Assembly (NCBI RefSeq): GCF_029892105.1 | Contig: NZ_JARZAJ010000012.1 | Location: 1-64,000, forward strand | DNA: 64,000 nt | Origin: Kitasatospora sp. GP82 | GTDB taxonomy: Bacteria > Actinomycetota > Actinomycetes > Streptomycetales > Streptomycetaceae | Direction: 5' to 3' | Shown: positions 35,401 to 42,356 of the stretch, one piece after another | Position numbering within the stretch: position 1 is the first letter of the stretch | How the letters are laid out: each line of letters begins with the position of its first letter | The notes under the pieces: generated by a model | Told to the model about the DNA's origin: nothing | Databases searched by the model: none | Seen by the model: only the letters and a program-made list of their open reading frames with translations | Translations under genes and position numbers: made by a program

Positions 35401-37446
35401 CTTGGCATCGCTCGCTGCCTGGGCAGCCTTCTTCGCCTGGAGCGCCGCACCGTCGGCGGCGGCCTTGGCCTGCACATCCGCCTCCTGCGCGGCCGCCAGG
35501 CGGAACGCCGCCTGCGAGGCCTGCGCCTGAGTGCGCGCCAGCTGCTGGAGCGTCGCGCCGTCGGCGGCCGAGGCGGTGGTCGCCTGGTAGGCGGTCTGCG
35601 CGGCCTTAGCGATCGCATCCAGCGCGGCCGCGGACGCCTTGGTGACCTGGGCCTCCTGCTGCGTGGCGAGCAGGCCGCGCCCGCGCGGCTGACCCGCGGC
35701 GTCCGCGACCGCGTACGCCTGCTGCTCAGCAGCGTCAGCATCCTTCGCCGCCTGCTGCGCAATCGCGGCCTGCTGCGCCGCGATCTGCCACTGAGCCTTC
35801 GCCGCCTGCTGGGAGATCGGGAGCTCCTTGGCGACCTGGGCAAACTGCGACTTCGCCGGGTAACTCGGGCTGTCGCTACCGGTGGCGGTTCCGGAGTTGT
35901 CCTGCTCGGCGACGAACTGCTGCGCCGTGGTGCCGTTGCAGTCCCACACCTGGGCAGCCTGGCCCTGGTCATTGGTGTGCATGTCCAGGCACAGGCCGGT
36001 GCCTACGTTGAACAGCCGGGTGGTGCCCTCGGTGGTGGCGTACTGCCAGTGCTGCGCGCCGGAGCCGTTGCAGTGCCACAGCTGGACCCGGGTGCCGGCG
36101 TGCGGCGCGCCGTGCATGCCGTCGACGTCCAGGCACTCCTTGCCGATGTAGTCGGCGCCAGTGCTCAGGGCACCGTCGAGCGTGCCGTTGCCCGAGGGGT
36201 ACCACTTCTGCGAGGCGGTGCCGTTGCATCGCCACGCCTGGATGGCGTTGCCGTTGGCGGTGTTGCCACCCTGGTCGTCCAGGCACATGCCGGTTACGCC
36301 GCGCAGGTGCAGGACCGTGGGGCCGGAGCCAGTCCAGCCCTTGCCGCCGGGCCCCCACCACGCCTGCCAGTGCGCCAGGTGGTCAGCGATCCAGGCCTGC
36401 CCAAGAGTCTCGCCGAGCGCCTGCGCGCCGCGCTGAAGGGCGTCAGTGGCCTTGGCGTTCGCTGCCATGATCGCGTTGCGCTGCGAGGTCTGGCCGCCGA
36501 TCTCCGTCTGCCACTCCTCGGACGCCGTCTGAACCTCCTGGTCGAGGACATGATTCGGGTCCTGCGGATTGCGCCAGGCGCAGCTCGCGAACCGGGATTT
36601 CAGGTCCTCCACGGCGATCCGGAACGGCAGCGTACCGGTGGTGGGGGCGCTGCGGGGGAAGCCGCCGTTTTCCAACAGCAGCCGGGTGTCGTCGGCCTGG
36701 AGTGAGTGCATGAACGTCAGGTCACGCCAGGCCTGCCACTCGGCGAGGTCCCGCTGGAAGTTCGGGTCGTTGCCGTTGGTGGGCTCGGTGAAGAGCGCGG
36801 TGCCGAGCTTGGTGGCGGCGTCAGCCGGCTCCTTCCCGGCCAGCAGGGTCGGATCGCCGTAGAAGCTGTTCTCGCTGGTCCAGAACCGCTGGCCGAGCCA
36901 GGGGCCCAGGCCGACCTGACCGAAGAAGTCCTGGTGCTGGTCGGAGACCCCCGGCGGCCACTGGAAGGCGGCGTCGGTCATGTCGCCGGGGACGTTCAGC
37001 CCTTGCAGCGGCTTCTTCCACGCCGCGACCTGCTTGCCCAACGCCTCCCCGGTGGCGTCGTAGGCCGTGTGGTCCTGGCCGTACGCCACATGTAGCGGCG
37101 TCTCGGGCTTGCCGTCGTCTTTCGGGTTGTCGAAGTAGTTCGGGTTGGCCGCGTTCTTGAGCTGGTCGGCGGTGCCGTCCAGGCCCGGTTCGGCGACCTG
37201 TTTCATGGCAGGGCCGCCCTGACGCAGCACGGTGGAGAGTAGGCACTGCTCGTTGCGGACCTGCTCGGCGGTAGCCGGGTCAAACGCGGCGGGAGCGGCC
37301 GCACCGCCGCGAGGGGCAGGGGTAGCGGCGAGGACGGGAGTGTCTGAGATGCCGAGTGTCACGGCGGTGAGGAGAGCAGTGGTAGCGGTCAGCCGCTGCC
37401 AGGCTCCTCGTTTCCGGCGCCCGGCTGGGCGATGTGTCGGATTCAC
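32455..37446 (-). CDS. Secreted polymorphic toxin: ricin lectin, coiled coil, Hint, RNase A-like domain
   Basis: This 1663-residue protein starts with a Sec-type signal peptide (basic stretch, ATTALLTAVTLGISDTPVLA, then AATPAP). A Trp-rich N-terminal domain follows (to about residue 370), then a ricin-type lectin domain (about 375-515, repeats with GMCLDDQG and LCLDMHTNDQGQ). A ~600-residue Ala/Gln-rich coiled coil and a Cys-containing linker (about 1175-1360) lead to an intein-like Hint domain (about 1366-1512, from CTTNSFPAGTTVV to ILVHNC). The last 150 residues (HTISDHVAQGP, GVFTDLATAQKALELAI, YVTSIFPV) resemble the CdiA-CT-type RNase A-like toxin domain. Hint cleavage at VHN-C would release the toxin. 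Start is GTG 37446. Confidence 0.9.
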   Translation of the reverse strand: MNPTHRPAGRRKRGAWQRLTATTALLTAVTLGISDTPVLAATPAPRGGAAAPAAFDPATAEQVRNEQCLLSTVLRQGGPAMKQVAEPGLDGTADQLKNAANPNYFDNPKDDGKPETPLHVAYGQDHTAYDATGEALGKQVAAWKKPLQGLNVPGDMTDAAFQWPPGVSDQHQDFFGQVGLGPWLGQRFWTSENSFYGDPTLLAGKEPADAATKLGTALFTEPTNGNDPNFQRDLAEWQAWRDLTFMHSLQADDTRLLLENGGFPRSAPTTGTLPFRIAVEDLKSRFASCAWRNPQDPNHVLDQEVQTASEEWQTEIGGQTSQRNAIMAANAKATDALQRGAQALGETLGQAWIADHLAHWQAWWGPGGKGWTGSGPTVLHLRGVTGMCLDDQGGNTANGNAIQAWRCNGTASQKWYPSGNGTLDGALSTGADYIGKECLDVDGMHGAPHAGTRVQLWHCNGSGAQHWQYATTEGTTRLFNVGTGLCLDMHTNDQGQAAQVWDCNGTTAQQFVAEQDNSGTATGSDSPSYPAKSQFAQVAKELPISQQAAKAQWQIAAQQAAIAQQAAKDADAAEQQAYAVADAAGQPRGRGLLATQQEAQVTKASAAALDAIAKAAQTAYQATTASAADGATLQQLARTQAQASQAAFRLAAAQEADVQAKAAADGAALQAKKAAQAASDAKQQLATAQQAEATAKQAADTAHAKRQAAEAEQATAAAAKNQAAQDQAKAAQDLSAAQQYEQKANDALSAAQQAGKTAADKRQAAQQADQGAQQARQQAWDAAQNANAVQARTQAADAYADAHDSDSEAKASRDAANAADQDAANATTAANQASSAADAATKAAQDADAEATRAEAAASRAKADANDAQSAKATADAALRTDESAAAKAISDAQQASQDAATAQQDAATAQAQAKSAQDNAIKAGAAAQQAQSSAATAAGFSYTATGAATGAASAAQQVAAPANQAIALGAPYVDSDSSAGLAVLTAQASKTVAEQQQAAAKAKADQATQAAKDAKALADAATGDAKGAQAQAADAAAQAAAAQVSVQQALASAAEAQKTAAEAQATVAVTIQYDEQAAADAAAAQSAAQAAAGDASAARASANAAEADATAAHQAADQAQQAAATAREVAAQADKDAAEAEAAAKDAAQQAAAAQQAATLAEQKQAAATIDSGGATGVAHMFTEQRVTPLGEPKPLNTCVLGMGNSGCDVKFELHFSVTVDFFVCTSASAPADVSAATCPADSTVFLGSQTFPDVTRQVTHHFSNWDITKAFDEALFKALWQGLTQDFTDCAKGSLSDCAWAATWFVPPAKIAKAVDLMRVLDAALHTGVGIEDAYKALKALDLDANALAAIDTEMHIAEDVFEACTTNSFPAGTTVVIADGTRRAIENVRVGDRLLAVDPASGATSAQPVTDTFGHDTIRLVDLDIDQVGRVTSTAGHRLYVDGIGWREVSQLRVGDVLLGRDGARHPVTGLHERTGVAPEAVYDLTVDGPHTFYVHGPQAAGSDILVHNCLNLLKDELSPKSDAHTISDHVAQGPYGANGALMGITPAGAAAMAMTKGTNGVFTDLATAQKALELAIAKQNSWMAKFMNRSDRSDEFTVKLDNVIVDGQQVTSLGKTYVKQANGTVKEFDVGTKVRVRVAKDAGHEGRRKWYVTSIFPVQ

Positions 37447-38421
37447 CAGTGTGGTTTCTATTCGAGGGCGCCGGTGAATCCGAGCACTATCCGCACGCGC
37501 CCCCCACCCACCCGCGCCGATTGGTCAAGCACGGGAACACCATTGCGGCCCCCCGGCAAACTCACATGCTTCACTCAGGAAACCCTCATATCAAGCGAGT
37601 ACCAATCGGATAAATCAGACAAAATCCGACTAAACTCAGCCAGCACGACAGAGCGGTTCACGCGCTATGTCCGGATCCCCTGATTTAGATGTGAAGAAGA
37701 CCACACCGGGCCAGTCCGCTGGCGCCGATGTCCGCTCTGCTATCTCCCCCTCGACCTTCCAGTGAAGACTGACCTTGAAGCGGGGGTCTATGCCGCTGCT
37801 GCTCCCCAGGCGCGGATGACTGCACGGACATCTTCGGGACCGGGTTGACCTGCGGCGTTGCGAATGGGCTACCTGCCGAGAAACCCTGGGCGTGGCAGTG
37901 CGGCCGACCGAGGAGAGAGCAAGTGCTGCTGGCTGGCCCGTGTCGCTGACACCACCACCGGCCTGGTGTTCCGTCCTAGGCGGTAGGAGTCGGGACTGGT
38001 GAGCTCGCATGTTGAAGTGTCGTCTATTCGCGACTGGCGCCAGCACGTCATGACACTGCGTGAGCAGTCGGAGTGGTCGACCTGCCGGCCGGTGGCGTCA
38101 CCGATCTGATGGCGCTCCTGGAAGCCCCCGAGGAACGCGCCGAGGCCGACCACCCTAAGGTGACGGCGAGCCGCCCCAAAAGAGCGCTGAAGAAGTCCCG
38201 CCCAGCCAAGCGCACCCGCAAGAGGTAGCCGTCTGGACCGTCAGATCGGCTACAGAAAGCTACTTGTCACTTCGCCGTAGCTATGCGAGCGCAGGGCACT
38301 GCCGCGTTCCTCGTTGATTCCTGCCGCCACGTAGCTTCACGTGTCTGCTGCGGGGCAGTTGTGTTCTTTGACGACATGGGGACTGCGCCAGTCCTTGGGA
38401 CTGCGGGATGGGGACAGGATC
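37447..38421. other. Non-coding region upstream of the toxin gene
   Basis: About 970 bp without a convincing gene. The first 200 bp are AT-richer than the rest and should hold the toxin promoter. Near 38070-38228 the plus strand encodes a Lys/Arg-rich tail (VTDLMALLEAPEERA, then KKSRPAKRTRKR, stop) that looks like the end of a lost DNA-binding protein, possibly Ku-like. A 40-bp direct repeat copy lies at 37990-38029. Confidence 0.45.
37990..38029 (+). repeat. Direct repeat, copy 1
   Basis: This stretch (beginning TCGGGACTGGTGAGCTCGCA) matches 39244-39283 at 34 of 40 positions. The two copies flank the lone gene at 38422-38976, suggesting an old duplication or insertion. Confidence 0.6.
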
Positions 38422-38976
38422 TTGAGCGCGGTAATCACACTGGTGGTGGCTGTTTTCGGTGTCATGGGCACCTTGTTGGCGCCGTTGCTCGCGCAACGCG
38501 CTCAGGCCCAAGTATCGAAGGACGATTTCGAACGCCAGCAGCTGGCTGCTCAAACGCAGTGGGATCGCGAGCAGAGGCAGGCAAACCTGGCCCAACGCCG
38601 TGCGTGCTACGTAGCCACGAACGCGGCCTATCGGCGGTACCGGGTCGAGATAATGAAGTTCCTCTGGTGCTCGCACCAAGGCGGTGTGACCGAGCAGGAC
38701 AGAGATGTCCTTGAGCAGGCCCGCCAAGCGCACCATGCGGCTTTCGCGGAAGCGCAGATGGTCGCCTCACGTGCAGTCTTGGAGCAACTGGATGTGGTCA
38801 CGCAAGCGTTGTCCGAGGCATACCGCAAGACGCAGTGCCTGCACGAGGGGAACCCGGATCCGAACGGGTCCTTCGACGAGATCCGGGACTATCTGAAGTG
38901 GCTCTGGGAGAGGTGGGAGGAAATGCGCAGCGTCATGCGCGTTGACTTGGGCATCGAGAGCTCCGTGGACGACTGA
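38422..38976 (+). CDS. Single-pass membrane protein with coiled coil
   Basis: This 184-residue protein has an N-terminal membrane helix (LSAVITLVVAVFGVMGTLLA) followed by a charged coiled coil (ERQQLAAQTQWDREQRQANL) and helical C-terminal half. TTG at 38422 places the helix at the N-terminus; a GTG at 38341 would add 27 residues with no clear site. No function is recognised. It stands alone between two 40-bp direct repeats, opposite in direction to the genes on either side. Confidence 0.6.
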   Translation: MSAVITLVVAVFGVMGTLLAPLLAQRAQAQVSKDDFERQQLAAQTQWDREQRQANLAQRRACYVATNAAYRRYRVEIMKFLWCSHQGGVTEQDRDVLEQARQAHHAAFAEAQMVASRAVLEQLDVVTQALSEAYRKTQCLHEGNPDPNGSFDEIRDYLKWLWERWEEMRSVMRVDLGIESSVDD

Positions 38977-39436
38977 GGCTCCGTTCATCACGGGCCGGGA
39001 CCGGCACGAACCGGAGCCCACCGTGGACACCACGACCACCAATACCGCTGACCTTCCGGGACCGAGGAAGGGCCTTACCCTGCGCCTGGCGGCCGTGCTG
39101 TGGGTCGCGATCTAGGCTGGCCGCCGGAAGCAGGGGAGCGGCGGTCCGGTGGCTCTGAGCTCGCTGAAACCTAAGGGGTCAGCCCCGGCCGTCAGCCGCC
39201 GGCGCTCGGGCGGGGATCGGGGGCCGACTCTCCGCTTGGGCCCTCGGGACTGGTGGACTCGCATGCTGAGGTGTCGCGTATTCCTCTGCGAGGTTGGGTC
39301 TGGTGTCATCGTGTGTGGTCGCCGGGGGCGTATCGGCTCCAGGTGCCGCCAGCTGTGACGAGGTTGCTGGTGGTCTTGTCGTGGTACTGCGACGGATCTT
39401 GCCATCGCACAGTGCTGGCGAGTTTCGAAAGCATGA
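38977..39436. other. Mostly non-coding stretch
   Basis: About 460 bp. One tiny frame at 39023-39115 (GTG start after GGAG, 30 residues ending LTLRLAAVLWVAI) could be a small peptide or a truncated membrane-protein start. The second copy of the 40-bp direct repeat lies at 39244-39283. Nothing else is supported. Confidence 0.4.
39244..39283 (+). repeat. Direct repeat, copy 2
   Basis: This stretch (beginning TCGGGACTGGTGGACTCGCA) matches 37990-38029 at 34 of 40 positions and includes TCGCATGCTGAGGTGTCG. Confidence 0.6.
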
Positions 39437-39460
39437 GGCCCCCGGCATCTGCCGGGGGCC
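39437..39460. terminator. Terminator of the transfer operon
   Basis: GGCCCCCGGCA pairs with TGCCGGGGGCC around a 2-base turn, 14 bp past the last gene of the long minus-strand transfer cluster. Confidence 0.82.
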
Positions 39461-39473
39461 TTCGTGCCGCTGG

Positions 39474-39692
39474 TCACGCTTCGTAGTGGTACCAGCCGTA
39501 GCCGCCAGCCTCCTCGACCCGGCGCCACTGCTGCGGGGTGCCGATGGTCAGGTCGGCCCAGGCGATGGCCTGGCGGTCGTCGGCGGCCTGGTCGTGCTCG
39601 TCGAACAGGCCGGTGCAGTCGCGGACGTCGCCTTCGAGTTCCCAGCCGAGGATGTCGACGTCGATCCAGGTCGGGGTGAGCTTGTAGGACAC
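39474..39692 (-). CDS. Small hypothetical protein
   Basis: This 72-residue acidic protein (VSYKLTPTWIDVDILGWELE, later EEAGGYGWYHYEA) starts with GTG after the CAGACAGGAGA leader that recurs in this cluster. It is the last gene before the terminator. Function unknown. Confidence 0.6.
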   Translation of the reverse strand: MSYKLTPTWIDVDILGWELEGDVRDCTGLFDEHDQAADDRQAIAWADLTIGTPQQWRRVEEAGGYGWYHYEA

Positions 39693-39712
39693 GGGATTCT
39701 CCTGTCTGCCGG

Positions 39713-39949
39713 TCAGGCGGAAGACGCGGCTTCGAAGCGGGCCACAGCGTCAGCTACGAGCGCTGCCGCGTGGCCGTCGTCCTCGCAGACGACTCGGCCG
39801 TCGGCGAGCCGGTGCCACCCCTGGGCGAGCGCGAGTTCCAGAGCGGCGGCTTCGGTGGTGTAGTGCTGGGGGCCGTCGTCGGCCTCGCCGAGGACGTAAC
39901 CGCAGAGGTCGCAGGCGATCGTGATACAGGCTTCGGTTCTGAAAGCCAT
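39713..39949 (-). CDS. Small Cys-containing hypothetical protein
   Basis: This 78-residue protein has ITIACDLCGYVLGEADDGPQ, resembling half of a zinc ribbon, and ends in an Ala-rich helix. GAGGAGACC precedes the ATG. Function unknown; it belongs to the tail of the transfer cluster. Confidence 0.62.
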   Translation of the reverse strand: MAFRTEACITIACDLCGYVLGEADDGPQHYTTEAAALELALAQGWHRLADGRVVCEDDGHAAALVADAVARFEAASSA

Positions 39950-39992
39950 CGGGGTCTCCTCGTGGCGCTGTGGGCGGTCAGGTGAGCAGCCG

Positions 39993-40190
39993 TCAGCGGG
40001 GCGTGCGGGTGGTGACCGTGGTGGACACGTCGGTGCCACACCTGCGGCAGATGCCGGAGAGGTCCGCGCGGACGATCCCGGCGATCCGGTCGCGGATCTG
40101 TCCGGTCGGCCTGTACGTGACCGGGTGCTGGTCGACGCCGTAGAAGCCGCAAATGCAGCGCAGGACGTGGTCGATGGATTCGACGTGCAC
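39993..40190 (-). CDS. Small zinc-ribbon-like protein
   Basis: This 65-residue protein has two Cys pairs (LRCICGFYG and GICRRCGTD). GTG at 40190 is preferred because AAGGAG lies 6 bp upstream; a GTG at 40211 has no site. Function unknown. Confidence 0.6.
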   Translation of the reverse strand: MHVESIDHVLRCICGFYGVDQHPVTYRPTGQIRDRIAGIVRADLSGICRRCGTDVSTTVTTRTPR

Positions 40191-40203
40191 GGTGTCCTCC
40201 TTG

Positions 40204-40755
40204 TCAGGCACTGGTGGCCGCGCGCTGGAGTAGCTGGTGGACGTCGGCCTGGCGGCGACCGGGCTGGTCGTTCCACTGGTCCACCGGGATCGGATGGCCC
40301 TGGTAGCCGAGCTGGCTGCCGATGCGCTGCCGGGCCCGGGTCGCGGTCGCCGCAGTGCCGTATCCGGCGGCGAGGACCCTCAGCTGGGCGCCGAGGACGC
40401 AGACCCGGCCCTCGCGGTCCCACAGAGCGCCCTGGGTCCAGCCGTGGTGCGTGATGTAGCGGGAGACCAGCTGGAGGTGCTGCTGCACCGTCACCGCAGC
40501 GATGGGCTGGCGGCGGAACAGCCGGTCCGTCAGCGTCGCGGTCGGTGCCGGGTATTCGGCGTGCCAGGACTGCACGGTGCTGCCGTGCCGGGGCGCGGGG
40601 GCCGTGGCCAGCAGGCGGTCGAGGTCGAGCGGGCCCGGCCCGGCTGCCGGGGCCTGCGTAGTGGCGGTGGTGCGGAGGTAGTCCTCAACCTCGGCGACCA
40701 GGAGAAGGCTGGCGGCGTCCAGGTCGATCCGGGGTGCGGTGAGCGTGGCGAGCAT
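40204..40755 (-). CDS. Hypothetical protein of the transfer cluster
   Basis: This 183-residue protein starts MLATLTAPRIDLDAASLLLV after AAGGAGG. Segments such as LTDRLFRRQPIAAVTVQQHL and YITHHGWTQGALWDREGRV look like a small DNA- or protein-binding fold of the type found in DUF-only actinomycete element proteins. No function recognised. Confidence 0.65.
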   Translation of the reverse strand: MLATLTAPRIDLDAASLLLVAEVEDYLRTTATTQAPAAGPGPLDLDRLLATAPAPRHGSTVQSWHAEYPAPTATLTDRLFRRQPIAAVTVQQHLQLVSRYITHHGWTQGALWDREGRVCVLGAQLRVLAAGYGTAATATRARQRIGSQLGYQGHPIPVDQWNDQPGRRQADVHQLLQRAATSA

Positions 40756-40847
40756 GTCGGCCTCCTTCCTGGTCAGCACGGGTGCGAGTTGTACGACGAG
40801 TGCGAGAGGTACTACGGATCGGGCCTCTCACACTGGTGCCGGGCCGG

Positions 40848-41042
40848 TCAGCCTCCGTCGGTGTCGTGGATCCACCGGTGCCCGGCGGGGCAGGTGTAGG
40901 TGTGGCGGCTGATCAGCTGGAAGGGGCCGCGGTCGTCCCACTGGAGGGTGCCGCTGGTGGCGGTCCGGCCGCAGTCGGGGTGGGGGCAGGTCTCGCCGCC
41001 GAGCGCGTGGTCGGAGAGCGGGGCGGGATCGGTGAACGGCAT
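40848..41042 (-). CDS. Small zinc-ribbon protein
   Basis: This 64-residue protein has a four-ligand metal site (ETCPHPDCGRTATSG and YTCPAGHRW). GAGGAG precedes the ATG. It may bind nucleic acid. No family assigned. Confidence 0.62.
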   Translation of the reverse strand: MPFTDPAPLSDHALGGETCPHPDCGRTATSGTLQWDDRGPFQLISRHTYTCPAGHRWIHDTDGG

Positions 41043-41052
41043 CGCGGGCTCC

Positions 41053-41520
41053 TCAGGCGTGGAGTGCGGCGGTGGCGGGGTAGCGGGCGGCGAGCTGGGC
41101 CTGGACCTGGGCGAGGACGGCCTGGGCCGCGCGGTCCATCTCCCGCATGTGGCCGGCCGCGTGTGCGGCCTGCCAGCTCGCGGCGGTCTGCTGGGGCACG
41201 AGGGTGAGCGGCCCGTGCTGGAACCACAGCCGCCAGGACGTGGTCGAGCGGGTGGCGACGCCGAGCTGGTTCGGGAGACCGAACCCTGCGGGGCCGGTGA
41301 ACAGGTACTCGCCGCCGAAGATGTCGTAGGTCCACGGCATGTCGTTGCGCGCCGGGTAGATCGGGTTGACCGTCCAGTACGGGGTGTTCAGCTGGGCGGT
41401 GCGCATCCACTCGTCGTGCTCGCGGCGGACCTGCCGGACGGCGGCGTTGCCCTGGGCGTCGGCGGCGAGGAATCCGGCGACGTCGCTCACGCCTCGGAGG
41501 AGGGACTGGATGAGCGGCAT
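41053..41520 (-). CDS. Hypothetical protein of the transfer cluster
   Basis: This 155-residue protein has an aromatic-rich middle (WTVNPIYPARNDMPWTYDIF) and an Ala-rich helical C-terminus. It starts at ATG 41520 after CAGGAGACC. It lacks clear membrane segments. Function unknown. Confidence 0.63.
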   Translation of the reverse strand: MPLIQSLLRGVSDVAGFLAADAQGNAAVRQVRREHDEWMRTAQLNTPYWTVNPIYPARNDMPWTYDIFGGEYLFTGPAGFGLPNQLGVATRSTTSWRLWFQHGPLTLVPQQTAASWQAAHAAGHMREMDRAAQAVLAQVQAQLAARYPATAALHA

Positions 41521-41560
41521 GATGGTGGTCTCCTGTCTGTCCTGGTGGGTGGTCAGGGGG

Positions 41561-41606
41561 CCCGGGGCGGCCGGTGACTCCGGCCAGAGATGACGGCCGC
41601 CCCGGG
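41561..41606. repeat. Intergenic hairpin repeat, copy A
   Basis: CCCGGGGCGGCC pairs perfectly with GGCCGCCCCGGG around a 22-base loop. With its flanks (41528-41613) it is nearly identical to 45080-45160. It separates two groups of genes in the minus-strand cluster and may attenuate transcription. Confidence 0.7.
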
Positions 41607-41612
41607 GCGTGG

Positions 41613-41816
41613 TCAGCTGGCGGTGCAGGCCAGGGCGTGGGCGCGTGCCTCGTTCTTGGCCTCGTCCTCGTAGGGGGTTCGGCAGACCGTCCGGGTCTGG
41701 CAGCCGAGGCAGTGCCACTCGTGGTGGACCTCGGGGACGAGTCCGGTCTGGACCTGTACGACGGGGACCCGGTGGTCGGTCTGGGTGAGGTAGCGGGCGA
41801 CCTCGATGCGGGCCAT
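41613..41816 (-). CDS. Small zinc-binding-like protein
   Basis: This 67-residue protein has the pair HCLGCQTRTVCRT and an Ala-rich end. GGAGGG precedes the ATG and the previous gene ends 3 bp earlier, so the two are coupled. Function unknown. Confidence 0.6.
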   Translation of the reverse strand: MARIEVARYLTQTDHRVPVVQVQTGLVPEVHHEWHCLGCQTRTVCRTPYEDEAKNEARAHALACTAS

Positions 41817-41819
41817 CGG

Positions 41820-42113
41820 TCAGCCCTCCAGTCCGGCGAACAGCGCGCCGTACAGGTCCATCCGGCCCTGTGCGTGCTTGGCGGTGGCGTACGCCTGGAC
41901 CTGGCCGGCCATCCGCGTGCTGAGGGTCTGGTCGTGGTGGACCTGCATGAAGCCGATGGCGAAGATCCGGTCGAGGTCGGGGTCCTGGCGGCGGAGGCGG
42001 GCGAGGTTGCCGTCCAGGAGCTCGGCGGCGGCCCGCTCCTGGGCCTCCTCCTGGGCGAGCTCGGTGCGGGCGGCGGACCGGCCGGTGAGCCGGTCGAGCA
42101 GGGCGGTGATCAT
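41820..42113 (-). CDS. Hypothetical helical protein
   Basis: This 97-residue charged helical protein (TELAQEEAQERAAAELLDGN) starts at ATG 42113 after CAGGAGAACGAC. It lies downstream of the traB-like gene, separated by a repeat-bearing gap that may be the transfer site. Function unknown. Confidence 0.62.
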   Translation of the reverse strand: MITALLDRLTGRSAARTELAQEEAQERAAAELLDGNLARLRRQDPDLDRIFAIGFMQVHHDQTLSTRMAGQVQAYATAKHAQGRMDLYGALFAGLEG

Positions 42114-42214
42114 GTCGTTCTCCTGTCTGGTCGGTTTGTGATGGTTTGCAAGGGGGTCCGGCGGGGTGTTCCCACCCAGAACACCCCCGTCTTTGTCCTG
42201 GTTCGCGGTATTTC

Positions 42215-42283
42215 GTCACCCCGTCCGGCAGGGCACCGACCCTGTCCTCGGGACGGGGTTCCGTCGAGGGTGGACGGGGTGAC
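42215..42283. promoter_or_regulatory. Candidate transfer locus (clt-like) or operator with GGACGGGGT repeats
   Basis: GGACGGGGT occurs at 42251 and 42272 and as its complement at 42218. The outer copies extend into a 12-bp inverted repeat, GTCACCCCGTCC (42215-42226) and GGACGGGGTGAC (42272-42283). TraB proteins of Streptomyces plasmids bind short repeated motifs in a clt site next to their gene. Position and repetition fit, but a promoter operator is equally possible. Confidence 0.42.
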
Positions 42284-42356
42284 ATACCAGGTCAAAAAGG
42301 GCGCAGACAGGGGCAGTTGGCCCCGGATCCGTACTCCGGACGGGTGGACGAACCGG

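Noticed and set aside
33950..35840. Possible DNA tandem repeat array in the toxin gene
   Set aside because: The repetition is at protein level (Ala/Gln heptad-like coiled coil). No exact repeated DNA unit was seen.
33373..36705. 1110-codon open frame on the plus strand across the toxin gene
   Set aside because: It is antisense to the coiled-coil part of the toxin. Its Gly/Leu/Arg-rich composition is the mirror of Ala/Gln-rich codons with high-GC third positions. The minus-strand frame has a signal peptide, lectin and Hint domain.
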